Shown piece by piece: positions 23,909 through 31,022 of a stretch of DNA of 49,393 nt. The notes under the pieces were generated by a model. The model saw nothing but the letters and a program-made list of their open reading frames with translations, was not told where the DNA came from and did not search any database. The position numbers were made by a program, and so were the translations under genes. The stretch comes from an uncultured Lentisphaeria bacterium. GTDB lineage: Bacteria > Verrucomicrobiota > Lentisphaeria > Victivallales > UBA1829. Each line of letters opens with the position of its first letter. Within the stretch, counting starts at the first letter, position 1. The DNA is taken from assembly GCA_949282305.1 (NCBI GenBank), contig CASDPB010000127.1, forward strand, positions 1-49,393, written 5' to 3'.

Positions 23909-26134
23909 ATGGGGCTCGGATCATTTCTGAAAAAATATGCGGAGGCAAAGGGCGCAGTGTCGCCCGCGACACCGCACACGTCTGTTTCTTCACAAATGGT
24001 TTCAGCAAATCCAGTGTCGCCCGCGACACTCCCGGCAGTCAATCCGGTGTCGCCCGCGACACTGGTTCCTTCCGAATCTCGCAATCTCGCAACTTCGCAA
24101 TCTTGCAATCTTGCAACGCTCCCGGATGTGATTTCCCATGTAAAACATCAAACAGTTTTAGCAAACACAGTGTTGCCGGCGACACTGCACCGGAAAGTGC
24201 AGGAGCTTCCGCGCGAGGAGCGTCTGCTGCGCGATGAAAAATGCCTTTATATTAAAATGTGTTACGAGCTGCATGTCAAGGAAAGAAAACCGTGGCCTGC
24301 CGCCGCCTCGTTCGTCGCGATCCATTTCCGCGACCGGTTCCCGATGCTCGCGGCAAAAAACCTGATGAATCTTTCGAACCTCCGGAACTGGCGCGCGCAG
24401 CTCTGCGAGAATCCCGGCGCAAACAGACCCGATCCGAACGCTCCCCCGGATTTCCGCTACATGGACAATCTGATCCGCGACTACGGACACACCCGCGGAC
24501 TTTACGGCGATCCGCGTTTCTACATCCAGCTGAAAGCGATCATCATGAGCACGAACAAAGCGGTTCTGAACAAGGAATACCGCAAGCTCGCGGACTCGTG
24601 GATGCGCGAATATCCGGAGCTGAAAATCCCGAAACTCAACCAGGTCCGGTATCATCTGAAATCCCTGCCGCCGCGCCTGATGGCGCTTGCCTGCAAGGGG
24701 GAAACCTGGTATGCGCAGCATTACGAGAACTACATCGCGCGCGATCCGGACTCCGTCAGGGTGAACGAGGACTGGGTCGCGGACAACCTCGAATGCGATT
24801 TCTACATCCGCGTCCCGGACGGCAACGGCGGCGAGAAGGCCGTGCGCCCGTGGGTCTGCGCGATCATGGATGTGAAGTCCAGGTATATCGTCGGCTGCCT
24901 GCTGATGGAAAACGGAATCGACAACGCCGTGATCCGCGCGACGCTCGCCGCCGCGATTCTGAATCACGGCCGCCCGATGCGGTTCGTCATGGACAACGGC
25001 AAGGACTTCGGCAAGCGCGGATTCACGACGCCGGTGGTGTTCACGCCGTCCGTCGACAACTCCGTGGTTTACGAGCACAGCATCCTGAAGGAGCTCGCGA
25101 TCGAACCCCGCTTCACCGATCCCTACAACGCAAAAGCCAAACCCGTGGAGCGGTTTTTCAAGGAGATCAACGAGTTCTGCCGGGAGGAGCGCGGATGGGT
25201 CGGCAACTGCATTGAGAACCGGCCGTCGAGCGCCGAACTCTGGAGCCGTCCGGAGAACTGCAAATACCTCAAAGACCGCGATGCCGCTGCAAAGTTCCTG
25301 AATAAGATTCTGAATCATTACCATGCGCTTCCGCAGCCGGACAGCAAATATCTGAAAGGGCTCTCGCCCGATCAGGCGTTCCGCAGTCCCGGCAATGCCG
25401 CGCGCCCGGTCGCCAGCATTCAGGAGCTCGCGTTTGCGTTCCTGATGCCGATCCCCGAAAGCCGCATCGTCGAGCCGCGCGGACCGTCCGTCACGGTCGG
25501 GCGTGTGCGCTATGTCGCCGAGCCAGGACCCGGACGCGAAAAGCTCTGGATGTATGACCGCAAGCCGGTGATGGTCAAGTTCGACATGCAGTCCATTCAA
25601 TACTGTTACGTGTTCGATCTCGACGGCACGCCGCTGGCGATCTGCCGCGCCGAGCAGCAGATCCCGTATTTTTATACGGACAAGGAAGAGGAAGCCGTGC
25701 TCTCCAAAGCGCTCGCGGAGAAAAACCATGATAAAAAAGTCCTCAACGGACTGCTGCTGTCGCACACCGGAGGCCATCACAAGCTCGATCCCGAAACGAT
25801 CGCGCAGCTTCCGCCCGAAGCCTTCGAACATCCCGCGAAGCTGCGTCTGGTCGCCAGCCGCACCGCCGTCAAAGGCGATTCCCACAATCCGAAAATTCAT
25901 GTCACGAAACAGGAATTCAAGGAAAAATCGCAAACAGTTTTAACAGACAATCCAGTGTCGCCCGCGACACTGGAAGAAAAAAAGAAAAACCGGGAACTCG
26001 ATCCGGAGCTCCGCAGGAAACTGCTCGCCACAATCAACGGTGAGGAGGAAACCGGACCGCGTCCCGTCATTCCAACCATAACAAAAGAAGAAGAGGAGAC
26101 AAACCATGTCACACGAATCGTCAACCCTTATTAA
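23909..26134 (+). CDS. MuA-like DDE transposase
   Basis: 741 residues from ATG 23909 (two bases after the previous stop). Residues 1-95 are a disordered linker with four VSPAT/VLPAT copies and one SRNLATSQ stretch made from repeated DNA. DDE core: DWVADNLECDF (D292), RFVMDNGKDFG (D362) and AKPVERFFKEIN (E414), with Mu-like spacing. A beta-barrel-like region follows (VGRVRYVAEPGPG, residues about 530-600), then a C-terminal tail that would contact MuB. Performs DNA strand transfer for integration and replicative transposition. The usual N-terminal end-binding domains look reduced. Confidence 0.94.
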   Translation: MGLGSFLKKYAEAKGAVSPATPHTSVSSQMVSANPVSPATLPAVNPVSPATLVPSESRNLATSQSCNLATLPDVISHVKHQTVLANTVLPATLHRKVQELPREERLLRDEKCLYIKMCYELHVKERKPWPAAASFVAIHFRDRFPMLAAKNLMNLSNLRNWRAQLCENPGANRPDPNAPPDFRYMDNLIRDYGHTRGLYGDPRFYIQLKAIIMSTNKAVLNKEYRKLADSWMREYPELKIPKLNQVRYHLKSLPPRLMALACKGETWYAQHYENYIARDPDSVRVNEDWVADNLECDFYIRVPDGNGGEKAVRPWVCAIMDVKSRYIVGCLLMENGIDNAVIRATLAAAILNHGRPMRFVMDNGKDFGKRGFTTPVVFTPSVDNSVVYEHSILKELAIEPRFTDPYNAKAKPVERFFKEINEFCREERGWVGNCIENRPSSAELWSRPENCKYLKDRDAAAKFLNKILNHYHALPQPDSKYLKGLSPDQAFRSPGNAARPVASIQELAFAFLMPIPESRIVEPRGPSVTVGRVRYVAEPGPGREKLWMYDRKPVMVKFDMQSIQYCYVFDLDGTPLAICRAEQQIPYFYTDKEEEAVLSKALAEKNHDKKVLNGLLLSHTGGHHKLDPETIAQLPPEAFEHPAKLRLVASRTAVKGDSHNPKIHVTKQEFKEKSQTVLTDNPVSPATLEEKKKNRELDPELRRKLLATINGEEETGPRPVIPTITKEEEETNHVTRIVNPY
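23957..24185 (+). repeat. Four in-frame palindromic repeats inside the transposase 5' end (fifth at 25955-25970)
   Basis: GTGTCGC-CC-GCGACAC at 23957-23972, 24014-24029 and 24047-24062; GTGTTGC-CG-GCGACAC at 24170-24185; a fifth exact copy at 25955-25970 near the 3' end. All read V-S-P-A-T (once V-L-P-A-T) in the transposase frame. Copies 2, 4 and 5 share a left flank of the type AGTTTTA.CA.AC..CAG, a piece of which recurs in non-coding DNA at 28986-29000. Between copies 3 and 4 lies TCGCAATCT tract 5 (24075-24117). Confidence 0.9.
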
Positions 26135-26882
26135 GACCACCACCAGCAGAAAAATCTTCCGGTTTCTGGACGGCGCCGCCCGCCTGGGACAGTTCTCCTA
26201 CATGTTCGGTCCCACGGGACGCGGCAAAAGTTTCATCACACGCAAATGGATCGAAGCCAAAGGCAATGCCGCGTGCGTCCGCGCAAGAACCGGCGTCACG
26301 CAGACCGGACTCCGGAAGCAGATCAGCCTTGCCCTGTTCGGCGACGACGGCGCGCGGGAACATGAGATACTGCAATACTTTTTGGAGCATCCCGGCTTTG
26401 TCCTGGTCGTGGACGAGGCGAATCATCTGCTCATGGACGGCAATCTCCGGAGCGCGAAGTGTCTGGACTCCGTCCGCGATTACCATGACGCAGTGCAGGA
26501 GGCGGGCGGCCGCATGAGCGTCGTATTCATCTTCACGGAATACAGCCTCGACCGTCTGCGGAAGTGCAGGATCGCCGCATTCCTTCAGCAGTTCATCAAT
26601 CGGGGCGACAATCATCTGGACATCCCCCGTAAAATCTCCCGCGCCTACGAGATCATTCCCACGGTCAGAGCCTATATTCCCGATCCGCCGGAGGGGCTGA
26701 TCAATGAGGCATGCCGCTTTCACGATATCCGGTCGTTGCACAAACGGCTCGAGGCCGCCGTCAATCACTGCAACAAAACCGGTGCGCCCGTCAGCGCTGA
26801 AATCCTTGCCGGACTTCAGCTCCAGTTCGAGACCGGCAGTTACGAAGACGAAGACGCAGACCGGAGATTTCTTAACTCTTAA
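26106..26882 (+). CDS. MuB-like AAA ATPase, transposition target selector
   Basis: 258 residues. Walker A GPTGRGKS at residues 35-42, Walker B VLVVDEAN at 99-106, sensor-type segment SVVFIFTEYSLDRLRKC. MuB polymers bind target DNA, stimulate MuA and give target immunity. The usual N-terminal HTH of Mu MuB is absent, as in the shorter B proteins. Overlaps the transposase by 29 bases, so the two are coupled. The C-terminus (YEDEDADRRFLNS) runs into the long inverted repeat. Confidence 0.9.
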   Translation: MSHESSTLIKTTTSRKIFRFLDGAARLGQFSYMFGPTGRGKSFITRKWIEAKGNAACVRARTGVTQTGLRKQISLALFGDDGAREHEILQYFLEHPGFVLVVDEANHLLMDGNLRSAKCLDSVRDYHDAVQEAGGRMSVVFIFTEYSLDRLRKCRIAAFLQQFINRGDNHLDIPRKISRAYEIIPTVRAYIPDPPEGLINEACRFHDIRSLHKRLEAAVNHCNKTGAPVSAEILAGLQLQFETGSYEDEDADRRFLNS

Positions 26883-26894
26883 CTGGTCAATGGA

Positions 26895-26988
26895 CAGAAA
26901 AGCAGGTCAAAGGGCGGCAGCCCTTTCCTCCACTGATCACTGATCACTGACCACTGAAAATAACTCTTAACTCTTAACTCTTAACTGA
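26895..26988 (-). repeat. Right arm of long inverted repeat (partner 17381-17474)
   Basis: Begins 13 bases after the MuB stop. Contains hairpin AAAGGGC-GGCA-GCCCTTT (26909-26926), CACTGATCACTGATCACTGA, and three TTAACTC units. The match to the reverse complement of 17381-17474 extends over the whole length with short gaps. A shorter copy of its end (TAACTCTTAACTGAA) recurs at 28808-28822, before another strong ribosome site. Confidence 0.88.
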
Positions 26989-27002
26989 AACCGGAGGTTT
27001 CC

Positions 27003-27212
27003 ATGATTTACGAGGCAAGGATCAGATTGAGCGCGGGCAAACGCAAATGGATGTTTACGTTGAGTCGCAACGGCAGGACGATCTTTGTCTCGGATCACAG
27101 TTACCACACGCGGGAGAGCGCGATCCGCGCCGCGCGCCGCCGGGCGGACGATAACCGCACCGGTCTCTCCCTGTCATGGTGCGCCGAGCGCACCACATTC
27201 AAAGTCCTATAA
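27003..27212 (+). CDS. Small basic phage protein
   Basis: 69 residues; GGAGG seven bases before ATG. Predicted beta-beta-beta then a basic helix (HTRESAIRAARRRADDNRTG) followed by a final strand, a layout reminiscent of small nucleic-acid-binding proteins. No family recognised. Its leader comes from the end of the long repeat. Confidence 0.55.
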   Translation: MIYEARIRLSAGKRKWMFTLSRNGRTIFVSDHSYHTRESAIRAARRRADDNRTGLSLSWCAERTTFKVL

Positions 27213-27262
27213 CCATCCGGCCTGTCCGCTTTGTCCGACCGGTCCGACAGAAAGCAGAAGAA

Positions 27263-27457
27263 ATGACATCCCCTGAACTTTTTGAATATCCGAAGCAGCC
27301 GCCGCGCCGGTTGTCCAGACTGGAACGCCGGGCGGCATACCGTGCGATGCGATTCTACCTTGAAGCATCCCCGGAAAACATGCTCGACGGCAGAGAGCTT
27401 GACGCCCTGCCATCCGCTATGGCAAAACTCAACCCTAGAAAACACCGTAAAAAATGA
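27263..27457 (+). CDS. Small phage protein, unknown
   Basis: 64 residues from ATG 27263; an upstream start at 27176 is less likely because its extra residues (IRPVRFVRPVRQ) are made by a GTCCGACCGGTCCGAC repeat. Basic and helical: LSRLERRAAYRAMRFYLEAS. Ends with KLNPRKHRKK. ATGA overlap with the next gene. Confidence 0.52.
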   Translation: MTSPELFEYPKQPPRRLSRLERRAAYRAMRFYLEASPENMLDGRELDALPSAMAKLNPRKHRKK

Positions 27458-27792
27458 GTAAAGAGAAAGTGCAGATCATGATAAAGACAAGCGATCTGGT
27501 CAACAGTGATCTCTGGCGGTTGTTCCCCGCCATCGAGGTATCAAAAACAAAGGACATCCCGTGTGACTATCCCGGCGCGATGGGCGTGCCGATCACCGCG
27601 TGGGATAAACTCTGCCTGGACCGCCGCTTTCAGCTGCTGGACAGCCTTAGACCGAAAATCGGGAACCGCACCATCTTTCAGCGGTTCATCATCCGCAACC
27701 TTCAGCCCGATCTCCCGGAGGAAGTAAATCTTGCGGATCTGCTGCGGCGCAGCGGATCAAAATATGAAATTATAATAAGGAATGAGCAATGA
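27454..27792 (+). CDS. Small phage protein, unknown
   Basis: 112 residues, coupled to both neighbours by ATGA overlaps. An internal ATG nine codons in is an alternative start. Mixed alpha/beta with the segment DLWRLFPAIEVSKTKDIPCD and a final region PEEVNLADLLRRSGSKYEII. No family recognised. Confidence 0.58.
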   Translation: MSKEKVQIMIKTSDLVNSDLWRLFPAIEVSKTKDIPCDYPGAMGVPITAWDKLCLDRRFQLLDSLRPKIGNRTIFQRFIIRNLQPDLPEEVNLADLLRRSGSKYEIIIRNEQ

Positions 27793-28268
27793 AAAATCTT
27801 ACTTCGCAATCTCGCAATCTCGCAACTTCGCAATCTGATTCAAGTCTCGCAGCTTCGCAATCCCGCACTCTTTACCGCGCTTGCCGCAAACACGTCCCGG
27901 AGAGCTGGATCACCGGCTGGCTCGTCTGGGATGGCGATGCCCCGTTTCTGGTCAGGCGCGACCCGCACACCGGCTGGACGTTTTTCGCCGTCGACGCCGA
28001 CACGCTGGCGCCCGTCCCCGATGACGGTTCCTCCCGTCCGACAAGTCCTTCCTGTCCGACAAGTCCTGTCACCCTTGCTTTTACCGCCGACGAGATCACC
28101 ACCATCATCATCGGCATTGCCAGAAAACGCAATGATCTCCGGCATGACCTCGACAAAAAGATGCGCTTCGGCGAGCTGGCGCACGCCGCCGACCGCCGTA
28201 AACGCATCGCGCAATGCGACGCCATGATCAACAGACTCAACGCCGCACTGGAGGCATCCAAAAAATGA
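27789..28268 (+). CDS. Phage protein with repeat-derived N-terminus
   Basis: 159 residues. The first ~28 residues (NLTSQSRNLATSQSDSSLAA) are encoded by TCGCAATCT repeats. A central compact domain follows (WITGWLVWDGDAPFLVRRDP, GWTFFAVDADTLAPVPDD), then a linker SSRPTSPSCPTSP encoded by GTCCGACAAGTC repeats, then a helical C-terminus (DEITTIIIGIARKRNDLRHD). Two different repeat families have therefore entered one small gene. Coupled to GemA by an ATGA overlap. Confidence 0.58.
   Translation: MKNLTSQSRNLATSQSDSSLAASQSRTLYRACRKHVPESWITGWLVWDGDAPFLVRRDPHTGWTFFAVDADTLAPVPDDGSSRPTSPSCPTSPVTLAFTADEITTIIIGIARKRNDLRHDLDKKMRFGELAHAADRRKRIAQCDAMINRLNAALEASKK
27802..27870 (+). repeat. TCGCAATCT repeat tract 6, inside a coding region
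   Basis: Seven or so copies (TCGCAATCT, TCGCAACTT, TCGCAGCTT) with the same GATTCAAG break as tract 2. Translated as SQSRNLATSQSDSSLAASQS in the gene at 27789. Confidence 0.88.
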
Positions 28269-28810
28269 GCGTCAAGGCAATTAAGATCATGCAGAAAAAA
28301 CTGGGATTGCCCGACGCCGATTATCGCGCACTGCTGATGCGCGAGGCTGGTGTAACGAGTTCCACGCAGCTGGACCCGGACGGCGATAAAAAGGTGATGA
28401 ATGCCCTGAACAGACTCATCAACGAGCGGAATCACGCCCGGCATTCCCGTCCGAAAAGCAAAGCCGAGTCCAAAATATGGGCGATCTGGTATCAGGAGCT
28501 CTGCCCGCACTTGGAGCCGCGCTGCCGCAATGTCCATTACCTGGCGGGGATCATCGAACACCGGATCGGCAGAAACATCCTGTCCGACGGACAGCTTCTG
28601 ACGTCGCTGCTGGATCGCGGCGAACTGCATCAGGCGATCGAAGCCCTGAAGAAAGCCGCCGACCAGCGGCAGAAGCCTCCGCGCCGCCTCCGGCAGCCAT
28701 GTCCGTCTCTCAGTCTTTCCGATCCGACAAGTCTGCCGCCCCCTCCGGTTCTCAACGAATTCGGAAATGACGTTCAGGCACACCCCGAACTCGCGGAGGT
28801 CCCGTTTTAA
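28265..28810 (+). CDS. GemA-like regulator (DUF1018, Mu gp16 family)
   Basis: 181 residues from ATG 28265 (ATGA overlap). Family pattern in the N-terminal half: IKIMQKKLGLPDADYRALLM, TSSTQLDPDGDKKVMNALNR, then YLAGIIEHRIGRNILSDGQL and an amphipathic C-terminal helix HQAIEALKKAADQRQ. The last ~45 residues are Pro/Ser-rich, with SDPTSLPPPP encoded by another GTCCGACAAGTC-like copy. GemA alters host gene expression and supercoiling in Mu; its place in the early operon matches. Confidence 0.83.
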   Translation: MSVKAIKIMQKKLGLPDADYRALLMREAGVTSSTQLDPDGDKKVMNALNRLINERNHARHSRPKSKAESKIWAIWYQELCPHLEPRCRNVHYLAGIIEHRIGRNILSDGQLLTSLLDRGELHQAIEALKKAADQRQKPPRRLRQPCPSLSLSDPTSLPPPPVLNEFGNDVQAHPELAEVPF

Positions 28811-29049
28811 CTCTTAACTGAAAGGAGGTTCCCCATGACATAGCAGCCATTCAATAAACCGCAAAAGAGAGCGGGAGAAGCGGACAATTAGCCGTTGTCA
28901 CACTCCCCACAAATCCCGGTGAGCCAATCACCTGAATCTGATTTTACCGCCCGTAGACTACACTTTTTACGGTAACATTTGTATTCAGTTTTAGCAAGCC
29001 GGGATTTTTTTATTTTAAAGATTTTTATTTCAAGGAAAGAAAAGGAATC

Positions 29050-29868
29050 ATGTATGAGTTGGAATTATTTGCCGGAGCTGGAGGAGGCATTCTCGCGCAA
29101 CAGCTACTCGGACATCTTACAGTTGGCGCGGTCGAGATCACGCCATATTGCCGCAATGTTTTACTTCAGAGACAGAGAGATCTCTGCCTGCCGGTCTTCC
29201 CTGTCTGGGACGACGTCACCACGTTCCGGGCTGACAATCCCGAGTGCGCCGCCTACATCGGCTGGCTGCGATCCATCCGGAGCGAGCTCTGCATCAGCGG
29301 AGGCTTCCCTTGCCAGGATATCTCGTCTTGCGGCAAGGGTATCGGCATCGCCGGAGCAAAATCCGGGCTCTGGCACGAGATGGCGCGCATTATCGGCGAG
29401 ATTCAACCGGCGTTTGTTTTTGCCGAAAACAGCCCCATGCTCGCCACGCGAGGACTCGGGACAGTCCTTGAGTCGCTGGCCGCGATGGGGTATGATGCGC
29501 GATGGTGTGTGCTGGGAGCTGACGATCTCGGATATCCGATCATCCGCAAGCGCATGTGGATACTGGGGGTGCGTGACGGCGTCAATGGGCAAGGATATGA
29601 CGCCGGGCGCGGGCAAAGCAGCCCTGTTGCGCAGTACGTATGGAGCTCAGCGGACATCGCTCGTCTGCAAGATGCTGACGTCGACCGGCTGCTGGCCGAC
29701 GGTCTTGCTCTGCGAGCGCCTGATGGGCTGGCCGGATCAGTGGAGCCGGTCCGAGCCGTTGGCAACGGTCAAGTTCCGGCAGTGGCTGCTCTCGCATGGC
29801 GGCTCCTCTCTGGCGGCCTGATCCGCGAGGACAATACTGCGGCAATGTCCATTCCGGACGCCGCGTAA
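29050..29868 (+). CDS. C5-cytosine DNA methyltransferase
   Basis: 272 residues. Motif I ELFAGAGGG (5-13), motif IV GGFPCQDIS with catalytic C88, motif VI ENSP (126-129), motif VIII RKRMWILGV, motif X AVGNGQVPAVAALAWR. At 272 residues it is short for the family, and the space between motifs VIII and X (about 50 residues) leaves only a small target-recognition domain. No restriction enzyme is seen nearby, so it is a solitary methylase that probably protects phage DNA. RBS AAGGAA. Preceded by a 239-base gap. Confidence 0.9.
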   Translation: MYELELFAGAGGGILAQQLLGHLTVGAVEITPYCRNVLLQRQRDLCLPVFPVWDDVTTFRADNPECAAYIGWLRSIRSELCISGGFPCQDISSCGKGIGIAGAKSGLWHEMARIIGEIQPAFVFAENSPMLATRGLGTVLESLAAMGYDARWCVLGADDLGYPIIRKRMWILGVRDGVNGQGYDAGRGQSSPVAQYVWSSADIARLQDADVDRLLADGLALRAPDGLAGSVEPVRAVGNGQVPAVAALAWRLLSGGLIREDNTAAMSIPDAA

Positions 29869-29889
29869 TTTTTCAAAATGGAGGTTTCT

Positions 29890-30771
29890 ATGACAAACGC
29901 AATACGGGCGCCTTTCCCGTGGTTCGGAGGCAAGGCCGGTCACAAGATCAAGGACGCGATTTTGAGCGCCCTGCCGCCCCACAAACGCTATCTGGAGCCG
30001 TTCGGCGGAGGCGCTTCGATCCTGATTTCAAAACAACCGGCGGAGGTCGAGGTCTACAACGACGTCAACCGGGGCGTGGTCAACTTCTTCCGCGTCATTT
30101 CGGACGTCGATTATTTCGGCAAGTTCATGGCGCGGGCCGCGCTCCTGCCGGTCAGCCGCGAGCTTTACGAGGAGTATTCCCGCACATGGACCGGCATCCA
30201 CGATCCCCTCGAGCAGGCGGTGCGCTGGTATTACATCGCGCGCCAGAGCTTCGGCGGGATGTTCGGCCACAGTTGGGGCACGGCGGTCAATTCATCATGT
30301 GCCGGGATGTCGTCTCGGACGTCTCAGTGGATCAGCAGCTTTGACAACCTGCCGCGCGTTCACGAGCGGATGCAGCGCGTCCAGATCGAGTGCTGCGACT
30401 GGCGCGACGTTCTCAAGCGGTTCGGCGGCGACGGCTGGCTGGCATACTGCGATCCGCCCTACGTGACCGGCACGCGCAAGGCGGGCGGCTACGAACATGA
30501 GCTCCACGATCGTGATCACGAGGAGCTGATCCGGACTCTGATCGCCTACGACGGCGCGGTGGTTCTGAGCGGTTACGACAGCCCTCTCTATGCGCCCTTG
30601 CGTGATGCGGGCTGGGACATGCGGACGGTCGAGGTGACATGTTCCGCCGCCGGTCGGACGCGTGCGAGCGGACTTCAGGGTGCTGGCCATGTCAAGGAGC
30701 GCCAGTCCCGGACCGAGTGCATCTGGCGCAATCCCGAGGCGCTTCGCCGGATCGCCGCATCAAACAAATAA
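29890..30771 (+). CDS. N6-adenine DNA methyltransferase, D12 (Dam) class
   Basis: 293 residues from ATG 29890 (GGAGG seven bases upstream; a start four codons earlier is less likely). Motif X-type PFPWFGGKAGH (8-18), motif I LEPFGGGASI (about 35-44), motif IV DPPY (188-191), and a D12-type middle region FGGMFGHSWGT. Starts 21 bases after the C5 methyltransferase and ends just before a terminator. A likely anti-restriction or regulatory methylase (Dam-type DNA methylation controls mom in Mu). Target sequence cannot be read from the protein. Confidence 0.9.
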   Translation: MTNAIRAPFPWFGGKAGHKIKDAILSALPPHKRYLEPFGGGASILISKQPAEVEVYNDVNRGVVNFFRVISDVDYFGKFMARAALLPVSRELYEEYSRTWTGIHDPLEQAVRWYYIARQSFGGMFGHSWGTAVNSSCAGMSSRTSQWISSFDNLPRVHERMQRVQIECCDWRDVLKRFGGDGWLAYCDPPYVTGTRKAGGYEHELHDRDHEELIRTLIAYDGAVVLSGYDSPLYAPLRDAGWDMRTVEVTCSAAGRTRASGLQGAGHVKERQSRTECIWRNPEALRRIAASNK

Positions 30772-30781
30772 CTCTTAACAG

Positions 30782-30807
30782 AGCCCGGACCTTGCGCCGG
30801 GCTTTTT
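30782..30807 (+). terminator. Rho-independent terminator of the prophage rightmost operon
   Basis: AGCCCGG pairs with CCGGGCT around an eight-base loop, followed by TTTTT (30803-30807). It begins 10 bases after the adenine methyltransferase stop codon. Confidence 0.88.
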
Positions 30808-30836
30808 CATGTACATCGGAGTTCCAGTGTTACATG

Positions 30837-30928
30837 TTACACTCTGCAAATTGTAGTTACGCGCGCGTGCGAGTTACACTCTCTTGTTACACTCCCGATT
30901 TTGCGGATTGCGCCAGTTTGTTACACTC
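30837..30928 (+). repeat. Four TTACACTC repeats, candidate right-end transposase binding sites
   Basis: TTACACTC at 30837-30844, 30874-30881, 30887-30894 and 30921-30928, all in the same orientation. The last two extend into a wider match: TGTTACACTCC, then GATT and GCG..ATT.GCG blocks. The cluster lies between the prophage's last terminator and the interrupted host gene, where a Mu-type element carries its ordered set of transposase sites. The exact terminus could not be fixed. Confidence 0.6.
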
Positions 30929-31022
30929 CGATTGGCGTGATTTGCGAAAACTCCGTTCGATCATCTTTGAGCTCATTTTATCTGCTTCCATCTGTTAATA
31001 CCTGTTTCGATATTATACCAAC

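Larger units (their letters stand above)
1..31010. mobile_element. Mu-like transposable prophage, left end outside the window
   Basis: Identified by the combination of a MuA-like DDE transposase, a MuB-like AAA ATPase, Gam, GemA, DUF935 portal, MuF head protein, gpI-type protease and gpT-type major head protein. Late genes are on minus, early genes on plus, divergent around 17.4-19.5 kb, which differs from the co-directional layout of phage Mu. The right boundary lies somewhere between the terminator at 30,807 and the first surviving GH1 codons at about 31,000; the exact base and target duplication cannot be fixed because the left end is not present. No lysis, baseplate or contractile sheath gene was recognised, so the remaining genes should lie to the left. 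Confidence 0.93.

Noticed and set aside
24158-25933. 591-codon minus-strand frame inside the transposase gene
   Set aside because: Antisense shadow of the DDE core; no recognisable motif.
17482-27870. TCGCAATCT arrays as CRISPR
   Set aside because: Units are about 9 bases and contiguous with no unique spacers and no cas genes.
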